From NCBI RefSeq assembly GCF_000015165.1, contig NC_009485.1, forward strand, positions 6,653,501-6,717,500: a stretch of 64,000 nucleotides of DNA, written 5' to 3'. This document shows, piece by piece, positions 10,202 to 18,995 of the stretch; the first letter of the stretch is position 1; each line of letters starts with the position of its first letter. A program made the position numbers and the translations under genes. The notes under the pieces were generated by a model. The model was not told the DNA's origin and did no database searches. It worked only from the letters and a program-made list of their open reading frames with translations. The stretch is from Bradyrhizobium sp. BTAi1 (GTDB lineage: Bacteria; Pseudomonadota; Alphaproteobacteria; Rhizobiales; Xanthobacteraceae).

Positions 10202-11284
10202 TCACGCGGCCGCAGTCATTCCCCCAATTCGTGGATCGAGCGCGCCGGAGCGATAGCGTTTGGCCATCTCCGACAGCGGCAGCACCTTGATCTTCGAGGC
10301 ATTGCCGGCGGCGCCGAACTGCTCGAAGCGCTCGCGGCACAATTCGCGCATCGAATCCATCGCCGGCTTCAGGAATTTGCGCGGATCGAACTCGACCTTC
10401 GACGACGCACCGACCTTGCGGAAGATCGCGGTCATCGCCAGCCGGCAATCGGTGTCGATATTGACCTTGCGTACGCCGTGACGGATGCCTCGTACGATCT
10501 CCTCGACCGGCACGCCCCAGGTCTGCGGCATCTCGCCGCCGAACTGGTTGAACATGTCCTGCAGCGCCTGTGGCACCGAGGATGAGCCGTGCATCACAAG
10601 ATGCGTGTTCGGCAGCCGGCGGTGGATCTCCTCGATCACGTTCATGGCGAGGATCTCGCCATCCGGCTTGCGCGAGAACTTGTAGGCGCCATGCGAGGTC
10701 CCCATGGCGATCGCCAGCGCGTCGACCTTGGTGGCGCGGACGAAATCGACCGCCTGGTCGGGATCGGTCAGCAGTTGCTCGCGGCTGACCTTGCCCTCCA
10801 GACCGTGGCCGTCCTCCTGCTCGCCGCCGCCGTGTTCCAGCGAGCCGAGCACGCCGAGCTCACCCTCCACCGAGGCACCGACCCAATGCGCCATCTCGAC
10901 GACCCGCCGTGTGATGTCGACATTGTATTCATAGTCCGCGGCGGTCTTGGCGTCGGCCTTGAGCGAGCCGTCCATCATGACAGAGGTGAAGCCGTATTTA
11001 ATCGCCGTCGCGCAGGTCGCCTCGTCATTGCCGTGGTCCTGGTGCAGGCACAGCGGGATCTGCGGATACATTTCCTCGAGCGCGTCGATCATCTTCGACA
11101 GCATGATGTCGCCAGCGTAAGAGCGCGCGCCGCGCGAGGCCTGGATGATCACGGGGGCGTCGACGGCAGCGGCCGCCTCCATGATCGCGAGCCCCTGCTC
11201 CATGTTGTTGATGTTGAAAGCCGGCACGCCGTAGCCGCGCTCGGCGGCATGGTCCAGCAATTGTCTGAGCGTGATCCGCGCCAT
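10202..11284 (-). CDS. cbbA: Class II fructose/sedoheptulose-bisphosphate aldolase
   Basis: 360 residues. The class II metal-dependent signature HQDHG (81-85) holds the catalytic Asp and a zinc-binding His, with further metal-site histidines in the HGSSS motif region. It condenses dihydroxyacetone phosphate with glyceraldehyde-3-phosphate or erythrose-4-phosphate in the Calvin cycle. The long form with ASRGARSYAGD is the CbbA subtype. It lies between cbbT and cbbL, each gap short, with GGAGACGAACC before the ATG. Confidence 0.96.
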   Translation of the reverse strand: MARITLRQLLDHAAERGYGVPAFNINNMEQGLAIMEAAAAVDAPVIIQASRGARSYAGDIMLSKMIDALEEMYPQIPLCLHQDHGNDEATCATAIKYGFTSVMMDGSLKADAKTAADYEYNVDITRRVVEMAHWVGASVEGELGVLGSLEHGGGEQEDGHGLEGKVSREQLLTDPDQAVDFVRATKVDALAIAMGTSHGAYKFSRKPDGEILAMNVIEEIHRRLPNTHLVMHGSSSVPQALQDMFNQFGGEMPQTWGVPVEEIVRGIRHGVRKVNIDTDCRLAMTAIFRKVGASSKVEFDPRKFLKPAMDSMRELCRERFEQFGAAGNASKIKVLPLSEMAKRYRSGALDPRIGGMTAAA

Positions 11285-11338
11285 GGTTCGTCTCCGTCCC
11301 TGTTCGTGTGTTGTGTCGTGTCGCTCTCGGGCGTCCGC

Positions 11339-13366
11339 TCAGGACGCCCGCGCCCGGATGATGTTGCGCATGGCGGCATCGGCCACCGCCGCGGGCGTGA
11401 TGCCGAACTCTCGGTACAGCACATCGGCAGGCGCCGAGGCGCCGAAGCCCTGCATGCCCACGAACTCGCCGCTGTCGCCGAGCCAGCGCGCCCAGTCGCC
11501 CTCGATGGCAGCCTCGACGCCGATGCGCGGCGCGTTACCGAGCACTTGAGCGCGATACTCCGCCGTCTGCTGGCGGAACAGTTCGAAACACGGCGCCGAC
11601 ACCACTGCAGCATGCACGCCTTCGGCCGCCAGCAGCTTCGCCGCCTCCAGCGCGATCGCCACCTCAGAGCCGGTCGCGATCAGAGTGACGTCGCGGCGAG
11701 TTTCCGGCTCCACAACCACATAGGCGCCGAGCGCCACCTTGTTGTGGTCGGATGCCTCGGTGCGGAAGGCCGGCAGCGCCTGGCGCGACAGGCAGAGCAC
11801 CGAAGGCGAGGTTTCGGCGCGCAGCGCGCAGTCCCAGGCTTCCGCCGTCTCGACCGCATCAGCCGGACGGAACACCAGGAGATTGGGAATGGCACGCAGG
11901 CTGGCGACATGCTCGACCGGCTGATGCGTGGGCCCGTCCTCACCGAGGCCGATGGAATCGTGAGTCATCACATGGATGACGCGGATGCCCATCAGCGCAG
12001 CGAGGCGGATCGCCGGCCGGCTGTAGTCGGCAAAGGCCAGGAAGGTGCCGCCATAAGGAATGAAGCCGCCATGCAGCGCGATACCGTTCATCGCCGCCGC
12101 CATTGCATGCTCACGAACGCCGTAATGCACGTAGTTGCCGTCCATGGTCGCCGGCGTCACCGACTTGTGTGTCTTCGCCTTGGTCAAATTCGAGTGGGTC
12201 AGATCCGCGGAGCCGCCGAGCAGATTGGGTAGCACCGTCGCGATCACATCGATGACGTTCTGCGAGGCCTGGCGCGTCGCGATCTTCGGCCGCTCGGCCG
12301 TGAGCTGCGCGATGAACTGCGCCATGCGCTCGGTATAGGCCGCCGGCAGCTTCTTGTTCAGCGCATCGTGGCATGGCGAGCGGTCCGCAGTGCACAGCTT
12401 TCGCGCCCGCTCCTTCCAGGCCTGCCGCACGCTGTGGCCGCGCGCGCCAATCTCGCGCCAGCTCACCAGCACATCGGCCGGAATCTCGAACGGCCGGTGC
12501 GGCCAGTGCAGGGCGGCGCGAGTCTTCTCGACCTCCTCCGGCCCGAGCGGCGCGCCATGCGCCTTCTCCGAACCCTGGCGTCCAGGCGAGCCGAAGCCGA
12601 TCGTCGTGCGGCAGGCGATCATCGTGGGCCGGTCGCTCTGCCGGGCCGCGGCGATCGCAGCCGCAATCGCTTCGGGATCATGGCCGTCGATACGGGACGT
12701 CGCCCAGCCCGAGGCGGCGAAGCGGCCGAGCTGATCGTCCGAACAGGCCAGTCCGGTCGAGCCGTCGATCGAGATGCCGTTGTCATCGAACAGCACGATC
12801 AGGCGGTTGAGCCGCAGATGCCCGGCGAGCGAAATCGCCTCGTGGCTGATGCCCTCCATCAGGCAACCGTCGCCGGCAATGACGTAGGTGTAATGATCGA
12901 TCAACTCGTCGCCATAGCGCGCGTTCATCAGGCGCTCGGCCAGCGCCATGCCGACAGCCGTGGCGATGCCCTGCCCGAGCGGGCCGGTCGTGGTCTCGAC
13001 GCCGGGCGTGTGACCATATTCCGGATGCCCGGGCGTCTTGGCGCCCCACTGCCGGAATCGCTTGATCTCGTCGATCGTGACCGCCTCGTAGCCGGTCAGA
13101 TGCAGCAGCGCATAGAGCAGCATCGAGCCATGACCGGCCGACAGCACGAAGCGGTCGCGATCGGGCCAGGCCGGATCGGCCGGATCGAACTTCATGAAGC
13201 GCGAGAACAGCACGGTGGCGACGTCGGCCATGCCCATCGGCATGCCCGGATGACCCGACTTCGCCTTCTCCACGGCATCGATCGCCAGAAAGCGGATGGC
13301 GTTCGCCATCTCGGCGTGAGCCGGATCAGCCTTTGCGGCAGGCTTTTGCAGAGCAGTGGCGGTCAT
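11339..13366 (-). CDS. cbbT: Transketolase (Calvin cycle)
   Basis: 675 residues. N-terminal thiamine diphosphate domain with KSGHPGMPMGMAD, then the GDG-type cofactor motif VIAGDGCLMEGISHE; the pyrimidine-binding domain follows with YGVREHAMAAAMNG; the C-terminal domain ends the chain. It transfers two-carbon units to regenerate ribulose-5-phosphate. The ATG at 13366 overlaps the stop of the phosphoribulokinase gene (ATGA). The same frame stays open upstream, but that region encodes phosphoribulokinase on another frame, so I reject a longer start. Confidence 0.96.
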   Translation of the reverse strand: MTATALQKPAAKADPAHAEMANAIRFLAIDAVEKAKSGHPGMPMGMADVATVLFSRFMKFDPADPAWPDRDRFVLSAGHGSMLLYALLHLTGYEAVTIDEIKRFRQWGAKTPGHPEYGHTPGVETTTGPLGQGIATAVGMALAERLMNARYGDELIDHYTYVIAGDGCLMEGISHEAISLAGHLRLNRLIVLFDDNGISIDGSTGLACSDDQLGRFAASGWATSRIDGHDPEAIAAAIAAARQSDRPTMIACRTTIGFGSPGRQGSEKAHGAPLGPEEVEKTRAALHWPHRPFEIPADVLVSWREIGARGHSVRQAWKERARKLCTADRSPCHDALNKKLPAAYTERMAQFIAQLTAERPKIATRQASQNVIDVIATVLPNLLGGSADLTHSNLTKAKTHKSVTPATMDGNYVHYGVREHAMAAAMNGIALHGGFIPYGGTFLAFADYSRPAIRLAALMGIRVIHVMTHDSIGLGEDGPTHQPVEHVASLRAIPNLLVFRPADAVETAEAWDCALRAETSPSVLCLSRQALPAFRTEASDHNKVALGAYVVVEPETRRDVTLIATGSEVAIALEAAKLLAAEGVHAAVVSAPCFELFRQQTAEYRAQVLGNAPRIGVEAAIEGDWARWLGDSGEFVGMQGFGASAPADVLYREFGITPAAVADAAMRNIIRARAS

Positions 13367-14238
13367 AGCGTGCGCCTCTTTCGGTCCATCAGTTGCATGA
13401 TCATCGGTGTGAGAATGAGCTGCATGGCGAGATCGAGCTTCGAGCCATGGATCACGATCGAATTGGCGCGCGACATGAAGCTGCCCTGGATCATCGAGAG
13501 CAGATAGGGGAAGTCGATGCCGCGCGGGTTCTTGAGACGGATCACGACCATCGATTCGTCCGGCGTCGGGATCCAGCGCGCGATGAACGGATTGGACGTA
13601 TCGACCGTCGGCACACGCTGGAAGTTGATGTCGGTCTCCGAGAATTGCGGGATGATGTAGTTCACATAATCCGGCATCCGCCGCAGGATCGTGTCGGTCA
13701 CGGCCTCGGTGGTGTAGCCGCGCGAGGCGCGGTCGCGATGCAGCTTCTGGATCCATTCCAGGTTGATCACCGGGACGACGCCGATCTTCAGATCGGCATG
13801 CTGCGCGATGTTCACCTTCTCGGTGACGACGGCGCCATGCAGGCCCTCGTAGAACAGAAGATCGGAATCGTCAGGCAGCCGGCTCCACTCGGTGAAATTG
13901 CCCGGCCTCGTATCATAAAGCCGCGCCTCCTCCTCGTCGTGCACATAATGGCGGGTCATGCCCGTGCCGGTCTCGGAGTAATCGCGAAACGTCTTCTCGA
14001 GCTCCTCGAACAGATTGGTATCCGGGCTGAAATGGCTGAAGTGCTTGTTGCCGCGTTCAGCCTCCTCGACCATCTTGCGGCGCATCTCTTCGCGGTTGTA
14101 GCGGTGAAACGCATCGCCCTCGATATAGGCGGCCTTGACGTTCTCGCGGCGGAAGATGTTCTCGAAGGTCTTCTTGACCGAGGTGGTGCCGGCTCCCGAC
14201 GAGCCGGTGATCGAGATGATGGGATGGCGACGTGACAT
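13363..14238 (-). CDS. cbbP: Phosphoribulokinase
   Basis: 291 residues of the proteobacterial octameric type. P-loop GSSGAGTTS at 12-20, then the ribulose-5-phosphate site AYIEGDAFHRYNREEMR. It phosphorylates ribulose-5-phosphate to ribulose-1,5-bisphosphate using ATP, the committing reaction of the Calvin cycle. It overlaps cbbT by ATGA and follows cbbF by 33 bases. Confidence 0.97.
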   Translation of the reverse strand: MSRRHPIISITGSSGAGTTSVKKTFENIFRRENVKAAYIEGDAFHRYNREEMRRKMVEEAERGNKHFSHFSPDTNLFEELEKTFRDYSETGTGMTRHYVHDEEEARLYDTRPGNFTEWSRLPDDSDLLFYEGLHGAVVTEKVNIAQHADLKIGVVPVINLEWIQKLHRDRASRGYTTEAVTDTILRRMPDYVNYIIPQFSETDINFQRVPTVDTSNPFIARWIPTPDESMVVIRLKNPRGIDFPYLLSMIQGSFMSRANSIVIHGSKLDLAMQLILTPMIMQLMDRKRRTL

Positions 14239-14271
14239 GAACTTTCTCCGGAAGTCTCGCTCGGTGGCCGC

Positions 14272-15297
14272 TCAGCGGAACAGGCCGCGCCGCGCGAACA
14301 AAGGCGCATCGCTGGTCTCGAACAGCGGCTCGACGCCCTCATGCAACTGGTCGACGTCACGAACGAGGCGAACATCGCCCATGATCAGCGGCGCGCGCTG
14401 ATGCGGTGAGCGCGCCGACAATTCGAGAATCCGCGAGCGGCCGCTCGACGCCGAGCCACCGGCCCATTCCATGATCAAAGCCATCGGATGGGCTTCGTAG
14501 ACCAGCCGCAGCCGGCCCTCGCGATAGCCGGGGCGGGAATCGGCTGGATAGAGGAAGACGCCGCCACGCATCAGGATGCGATAGGCCTCCGCCACCAGCG
14601 AAGCGATCCAGCGCATGTTGAAGTCGCGGCCGCGCGGACCCGCGGCACCGGCCAGGCACTCGTCGACATAATTGCGCACCGTGCCGCTCCAGTGCCGGCG
14701 GTTCGAGGCGTTGATCGCAAACTCCGGCGTATCCTGCGGAATGCGCAGGCCGGACCTCGCCAGCACGAACTCGCGCAGCGTCGGGTGCAACACGTACAGG
14801 TCGACGCGATGGTCGATCGCGAGCACCAGGCAGGTCTGCGGTCCGTAGACGAAGAACCCGGCGGCGCGCTGCGCCGTGCCCGGCTCGAAGAAGCTGGAGA
14901 GAACGTCGCGTCCCCTGGGCCGGATCGAGAAGATGGTGCCGACCGAAATGTTGTTCTGCAGGTTGGAGGAGCCGTCGAGCGGATCGATCGCCACGCAAAG
15001 TGGGGCAGCAGCATTGACCGTTTCCGGCCGATCGACCTCTTCGGACAGGATGCCTGCCACCGGCGCCTTTCGGAGCGCGTCACGCATCAGATTGTCGGCG
15101 ACGATATCCAGTGCCTTCTGCACGTCGCCGTCGGCGTTCACCGTCGCGGCGCCCTCATCGAATCCCGCAAGCGGCGCGATCGCGATCTGCCGGGCGAGCT
15201 CCCGCGCGGCGTCGGCGAGAGCCTCGATGACGGCGGCGCAGTCGGCGTCTGCATTCTGCAATGCGAGATGAGCCTGCAATGTTGGGCTTTGTTCCAT
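14272..15297 (-). CDS. cbbF: Fructose-1,6-bisphosphatase class I
   Basis: About 341 residues. The metal-binding core is visible: ILSEEVDRPE, then the motif CVAIDPLDGSSN, and later GGVFLYPADSRPGYREGRLR. It hydrolyses fructose-1,6-bisphosphate (and probably sedoheptulose-1,7-bisphosphate). The ATG at 15297 follows AAGGGAG at good spacing; an ATG six codons upstream (15315) has AGGAG only three bases away and is the alternative. First gene of the cbb operon, divergent from cbbR. Confidence 0.94.
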   Translation of the reverse strand: MEQSPTLQAHLALQNADADCAAVIEALADAARELARQIAIAPLAGFDEGAATVNADGDVQKALDIVADNLMRDALRKAPVAGILSEEVDRPETVNAAAPLCVAIDPLDGSSNLQNNISVGTIFSIRPRGRDVLSSFFEPGTAQRAAGFFVYGPQTCLVLAIDHRVDLYVLHPTLREFVLARSGLRIPQDTPEFAINASNRRHWSGTVRNYVDECLAGAAGPRGRDFNMRWIASLVAEAYRILMRGGVFLYPADSRPGYREGRLRLVYEAHPMALIMEWAGGSASSGRSRILELSARSPHQRAPLIMGDVRLVRDVDQLHEGVEPLFETSDAPLFARRGLFR

Positions 15298-15395
15298 GGG
15301 CCACTCCCTTGCCATCAGCTCCTCTATGGGGGGAGCTTGATGAAGCTGCACGAAGGCGTCGTGCGGCGCTGCTATGAACACTCGAATTGCACGAT

Positions 15396-15408
15396 TAGGG
15401 AAATTTCA
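15396..15408. promoter_or_regulatory. Candidate CbbR (LysR-type) binding site
   Basis: A T-N11-A motif, TAGGGAAATTTCA, centred on the palindrome GAAATTTC, lies in the 154-base gap between cbbF and cbbR. The spacing and the AT-rich surroundings fit a LysR recall site controlling both genes; a second half-site could not be assigned with confidence. Confidence 0.4.
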
Positions 15409-15451
15409 ATATCTTTGGATCGGCCAAAGTTTTCCTTATGTCGAGAGTTCC

Positions 15452-16372
15452 ATGAGCCGGCGCTTCTCCCGCGACCTCACCATTCGCCAGCTTCGCGCGC
15501 TCGTCGCGGTGCAAAACTCTGGGTCAGTGACCTCGGCGGCCGGCCGGTTGCATCTCACACAACCAGCGGTCACGCTGCAAATTCGCAATCTTCAGGAGCT
15601 CGCCGGGCTGCCGCTGATCCAGCGCACCGCCGACGGCATGATCCTGACCGAAGCCGGGCTCAGCGTGCTGGCTCTGGCCGAGCGCGTCGAGGCGGCGCTG
15701 CTGGATTGCGAGCAGGCCCTCGACATCCTGGCGGGCCGCAGCGGCGGCCGCGTCGCAATCGGCGCCGTCAGCACCGCGAAATATTTCGTGCCGTTTGCGA
15801 TTGCGGAATTTTCGCGGCGTTTTCCCAAGATCGACGTCACCCTGCGGATCGGCAATCGCGACAGCCTGCGCGAGGCCTTGCGCGGCTATGATCTCGACAT
15901 TGCCATCATGGGCCGGCCGCCCGCCGACATTCCGGTCGACATGCGGCCGTTCGGCCAGCATCCGCACATCATCATCGCCCCGGCGGGCCATCGCCTTGCA
16001 CGCCGCAAGCGAATTGCCGCCGAGGACCTCGCAGACGAGGTTTTCATCACGCGTGAGCCTGGCTCCGGGACGCGGCTGCTGATGGAGACCTTTTTCGAGA
16101 AGAAGGGGCTGCATCCGAAGACCAGCATGGAGATGGACAGCAACGAGACGATCAAGCAGGCCGTCATCGCCGGTCTCGGCATCGCCTTCATCTCGCAGCA
16201 CACCGTGTCGCATGAGCTGAGCGAAGGGCGGCTGGTCATCTTGCGGGTCACCGGCCTGCCGATCATCCGGCAATGGCATGCGGTGCGGCGCGCCGACAAG
16301 CTGCTGCTGCCGCCGGCCCAGGCGATGCTGGATTTCTTCGGCAAGGAGGGCGCACGCTTCCTGCCGCGATGA
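15452..16372 (+). CDS. cbbR: LysR-family regulator of the Calvin cycle CbbR
   Basis: 306 residues. Helix-turn-helix at about 10-65 (TIRQLRALVAVQNSGSVTSA, then RLHLTQPAVTLQIRNL), followed by the two-lobed effector domain. CbbR activates the divergent cbb operon when Calvin-cycle or redox metabolites signal. The ATG at 15452 gives the normal LysR length; an in-frame start at 15374 would add 26 residues without family support. Divergent from cbbF, the classical arrangement. Confidence 0.93.
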   Translation: MSRRFSRDLTIRQLRALVAVQNSGSVTSAAGRLHLTQPAVTLQIRNLQELAGLPLIQRTADGMILTEAGLSVLALAERVEAALLDCEQALDILAGRSGGRVAIGAVSTAKYFVPFAIAEFSRRFPKIDVTLRIGNRDSLREALRGYDLDIAIMGRPPADIPVDMRPFGQHPHIIIAPAGHRLARRKRIAAEDLADEVFITREPGSGTRLLMETFFEKKGLHPKTSMEMDSNETIKQAVIAGLGIAFISQHTVSHELSEGRLVILRVTGLPIIRQWHAVRRADKLLLPPAQAMLDFFGKEGARFLPR

Positions 16373-16376
16373 GAAC

Positions 16377-16412
16377 CATGTCCGAAGCTGGCGCATCCTC
16401 GCTTCGGGCATG
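16377..16412. terminator. Hairpin between convergent cbbR and bchJ
   Basis: CATGTCCGAAGC (16377-16388) pairs with GCTTCGGGCATG (16401-16412) with one G-T pair around a 12-base loop. It sits 5 bases after the cbbR stop and 9 bases from the bchJ stop, so it may end transcription from both sides. No clear T-run. Confidence 0.5.
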
Positions 16413-16420
16413 ATGTCGTC

Positions 16421-17185
16421 TCACCAGTCGATCTCGAACCGGCAGGCGGAGGCGCCGGTCGCCTGGCAACTGATCTCGCGGGCACGCGCATGGGGGTGTA
16501 CCAGCTCGGCGAACAGCGTCGCGAACGTCGCGGCGTAGAAGTCGCAGAGGGCATGGTCGGCGCGCTGCCCCCGGCACAGCGGACAATGGCTGATGTCGTA
16601 GATCGTCGGCTTTCCGGGACGGGCGGTGAAGCGCCCGGTGCCGGCAAAGGTCCAGGCATGGGCCGAGATGGCGCGCGACAGCGCATGGCTGGCGAGCCGC
16701 GCCGGCAGCAGGCGAAGCAGGCGCTGGGCTGCCGGCGGGATGCGATAAGCGAGCAGATAGGCAGCCGTCAGTTGCCCCGCTTTGATGCTGGCCGCGCGGG
16801 CCGAATCCTCGTCCAGCGCGGCGCGAAGCGCGCGGTGCAGGCGGATTACCTCGGCTTCATCGACCATGTCGGCCGGCGGCGCGGTCAGATACGCCTCGAG
16901 CCCCGCGGTCGCGAACACGCTGCGCGCGGCCGCATCGCCTCGCTGCAGGCGCAAGGCCTCCGCGGTCTGGATGATCGCATTGGGGCCGATGCGCCCAGTG
17001 GGGTACAGGCCGTAGGATTGGTGCTTGAAAGGGGCCGCAGGCCCGTCATCGTCCGCCGAGACGCCCGCCTCCGCCGGGCTGCTCGGAACGACAGCTGGTC
17101 TTGCGGCACGACCGATGCCGCTCATGACGGGGCGCCCCGGGTGAGGCCCCCGCCCGACGATGCTTCGCATGGCCGGGAGGCCCAT
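16421..17185 (-). CDS. bchJ: Bacteriochlorophyll biosynthesis protein BchJ (4-vinyl reductase domain)
   Basis: 254 residues. The C-terminal two thirds form a V4R-type domain; it contains a cysteine pair (HCPLCRGQ) and ends ISCQATGASACRFEIDW, as in BchJ. The protein was first linked to 8-vinyl reduction; current knowledge favours a helper or substrate-carrying role in Mg-protoporphyrin cyclisation with BchE, which precedes it here. The N-terminal ~50 residues are proline- and alanine-rich and unlike the family; an ATG at 17125 would remove 20 of them. Convergent with cbbR. Confidence 0.85.
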   Translation of the reverse strand: MGLPAMRSIVGRGPHPGRPVMSGIGRAARPAVVPSSPAEAGVSADDDGPAAPFKHQSYGLYPTGRIGPNAIIQTAEALRLQRGDAAARSVFATAGLEAYLTAPPADMVDEAEVIRLHRALRAALDEDSARAASIKAGQLTAAYLLAYRIPPAAQRLLRLLPARLASHALSRAISAHAWTFAGTGRFTARPGKPTIYDISHCPLCRGQRADHALCDFYAATFATLFAELVHPHARAREISCQATGASACRFEIDW

Positions 17186-17296
17186 GAGACCTGGAATGGC
17201 ACCCGGCGCGAAGACCGTGCAGCAGCAAGCGAGACGCGGCCGCGCACGGCGCCAGCCCGCGGCAGCTGAGTGTGCTGAGCGCGCCTGCCGTGCATC

Positions 17297-18901
17297 TCAA
17301 TGCACCCTCGTCTCGGCCTCTTCGCTCATCTGCTCGGTGCCGCCGCCGCAGGCCATGACCTGCGCCTGCTGCGGTCCGGTCAGCTTGCGATTATGGCTGG
17401 TCTTCCATTCGACCTTGCCGGGCTCGGCCCGCTTGCGCGAGGTGTCGAAGCCGAAATCGACCTTGCCCTTCGACTGCGGGCCCCAATAATTGACCCGACC
17501 CAGATCGTAGAATTTGCGCTCGAAGCCGGACTTCAGGAACGCCTTGAGGCAGCCAAGCAGATAGCGGCGGCGCTCGCCGGAGCCGGCCCAGGGATAGGAG
17601 AACAGCGCCTTGTGCATGTAGAAGCGGCGATAGTTATTCATGACGCCGTCGAGCAGCTCGCCGCGATCCATCGCGTCCGGCTTCATGATCGGCGTGACGA
17701 AATTGTATTTCTCATAGTCGAAGATCTCGACCTTGTCGCCGAGGTCGCGAAACAGGTCGGAGAACGGCCACGGCGTATACATCGCCCAGTTGGCGAGATC
17801 CGGCTTCCAGTCGCGCGCCATCTGGTAGGTCTCTTCCAGCGTCTCGCGGGTCTCGTTCTCCAGCCCGACGATGAACTGCGCCTCGACGACGATGCCGGCG
17901 TCGCGCAGGAGCTGGATCGCCTTCTTGTTCTGCGCGACCGTGGTCTCCTTGTTGAAGCGGTCGAGCTTCATCTGCGCCGCGGCTTCGGTGCCGAGCGAAA
18001 CATGGATCAGGCCGGCCTTGCGGTACAGCGGCAGCAGCGCCTCGTCGCGCAGGATGTCGGTGACGCGGGTGTTGATACCCCAGAGGATCTTGAGGTCGCG
18101 GCGGATCAATTCCTCGCAGAACGCGACGAACTTCTTCTTGTTGATGGTCGGCTCCTCGTCGGCCAGGATGAAGAAGCCGACATCGTGTTCGCGCATCAAG
18201 GTCTCGATCTCGTCGACCACCTTCTTCGGGTCACGGATGCGATAGTCGCGCCAGAACTTCCACTGCGAGCAGAAACTGCAGGTGAACGGACAGCCGCGCG
18301 CCATGTTGGGAATAGCGACGCGCTTATTCATGGGAATGTAGATATATTTGCTCCATTCGAGCACGCTCCAGTCGGGCGTGATCGCATCGAGGTTCTTCAC
18401 CGTCGGCGCCGCCACGGTCGCCACGACCTCGGTGCCGTCGCGATAGGCGATGCCCTTGATGCTGCGGCGATCGCGTTCCCAGCGGCCGTCCTCGCGCGCC
18501 CGCATCAGGTCGACGATGATCTCCTCGCCCTCGCCGCGCACGATGGCGTCGATCCACGGCGCCTCGGTCAGCACCTGCTGATACATGAATGTGGCGTGGA
18601 TGCCGCCGAGCACCGTGAGTGCTTCAGGGTGCTCCTCCTTGGCAATCTCCAGCAGCCGCTCGGCCTTGTAGATCGAGGGGGTGATCGCGGTGCAGCCGAT
18701 CACGTCGGGCTTTTCGCTGCGCAGGATGGCGCGGACCTGCTCCTCGGAGAGGTCGTTGGTCATCGCGTCGATGAAGCGGAGATCGGTGAAGCCAGCGGCC
18801 TTCAGGGCCCCGGAGATGTAGGCTGCCCAGGCCGGTGGCCAGTTGCCGGCGATCTCAGCGCCGCCGGAGTGATAATTCGGATGCAGCAACAAAATCCGCA
18901 C
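17297..18901 (-). CDS. bchE: Oxygen-independent Mg-protoporphyrin IX monomethyl ester cyclase (radical SAM)
   Basis: 534 residues. An N-terminal B12-binding type domain (ILLLHPNYHSGG to about 150) is followed by the radical SAM core with C204, C208 and C211 in GCPFTCSFC. It forms the isocyclic ring E under anaerobic conditions. The GTG at 18901 is chosen because GGGGAGG lies five bases upstream; an upstream TTG in frame would swallow that site. Its own promoter region contains two PpsR-type boxes and a FixK/FNR box. The oxygen-dependent counterpart acsF is also in the window. Confidence 0.96.
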   Translation of the reverse strand: MRILLLHPNYHSGGAEIAGNWPPAWAAYISGALKAAGFTDLRFIDAMTNDLSEEQVRAILRSEKPDVIGCTAITPSIYKAERLLEIAKEEHPEALTVLGGIHATFMYQQVLTEAPWIDAIVRGEGEEIIVDLMRAREDGRWERDRRSIKGIAYRDGTEVVATVAAPTVKNLDAITPDWSVLEWSKYIYIPMNKRVAIPNMARGCPFTCSFCSQWKFWRDYRIRDPKKVVDEIETLMREHDVGFFILADEEPTINKKKFVAFCEELIRRDLKILWGINTRVTDILRDEALLPLYRKAGLIHVSLGTEAAAQMKLDRFNKETTVAQNKKAIQLLRDAGIVVEAQFIVGLENETRETLEETYQMARDWKPDLANWAMYTPWPFSDLFRDLGDKVEIFDYEKYNFVTPIMKPDAMDRGELLDGVMNNYRRFYMHKALFSYPWAGSGERRRYLLGCLKAFLKSGFERKFYDLGRVNYWGPQSKGKVDFGFDTSRKRAEPGKVEWKTSHNRKLTGPQQAQVMACGGGTEQMSEEAETRVH

Positions 18902-18916
18902 GGCGCCCTCCCCGAT

Positions 18917-18934
18917 TGTCAATTTGTTATTACA
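18917..18934. promoter_or_regulatory. PpsR box 1 upstream of bchE
   Basis: TGTCAATTTGTTATTACA matches TGT-N12-ACA exactly, as TGTCA-N8-TTACA. It ends 16 bases before the bchE GTG start, so binding would block transcription or initiation. Confidence 0.8.
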
Positions 18935-18940
18935 GCCTAA

Positions 18941-18958
18941 CGTCAGGCTAAATTGACA
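18941..18958. promoter_or_regulatory. PpsR box 2 upstream of bchE (one mismatch)
   Basis: CGTCAGGCTAAATTGACA matches TGT-N12-ACA except for the first base. It lies 24 bases centre-to-centre from box 1, the close pairing typical of cooperative PpsR binding. Confidence 0.65.
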
Positions 18959-18960
18959 AA

Positions 18961-18974
18961 TTGATCTGGCTCAA
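18961..18974. promoter_or_regulatory. FixK/FNR-type box upstream of bchE
   Basis: TTGATCTGGCTCAA matches the TTGAT-N4-ATCAA consensus at 9 of 10 positions. It is centred 67 bases upstream of the bchE start, behind the PpsR boxes. This would give oxygen-limitation activation of the anaerobic cyclase. Confidence 0.7.
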
Positions 18975-18995
18975 ACGCCGCGCGAAAGTGTCACC

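Noticed and set aside
11339..13756. A longer transketolase start at 13756
   Set aside because: The extra 130 residues are the antiparallel-phase reading of the phosphoribulokinase gene; ATG 13366 with ATGA coupling fits the family length.
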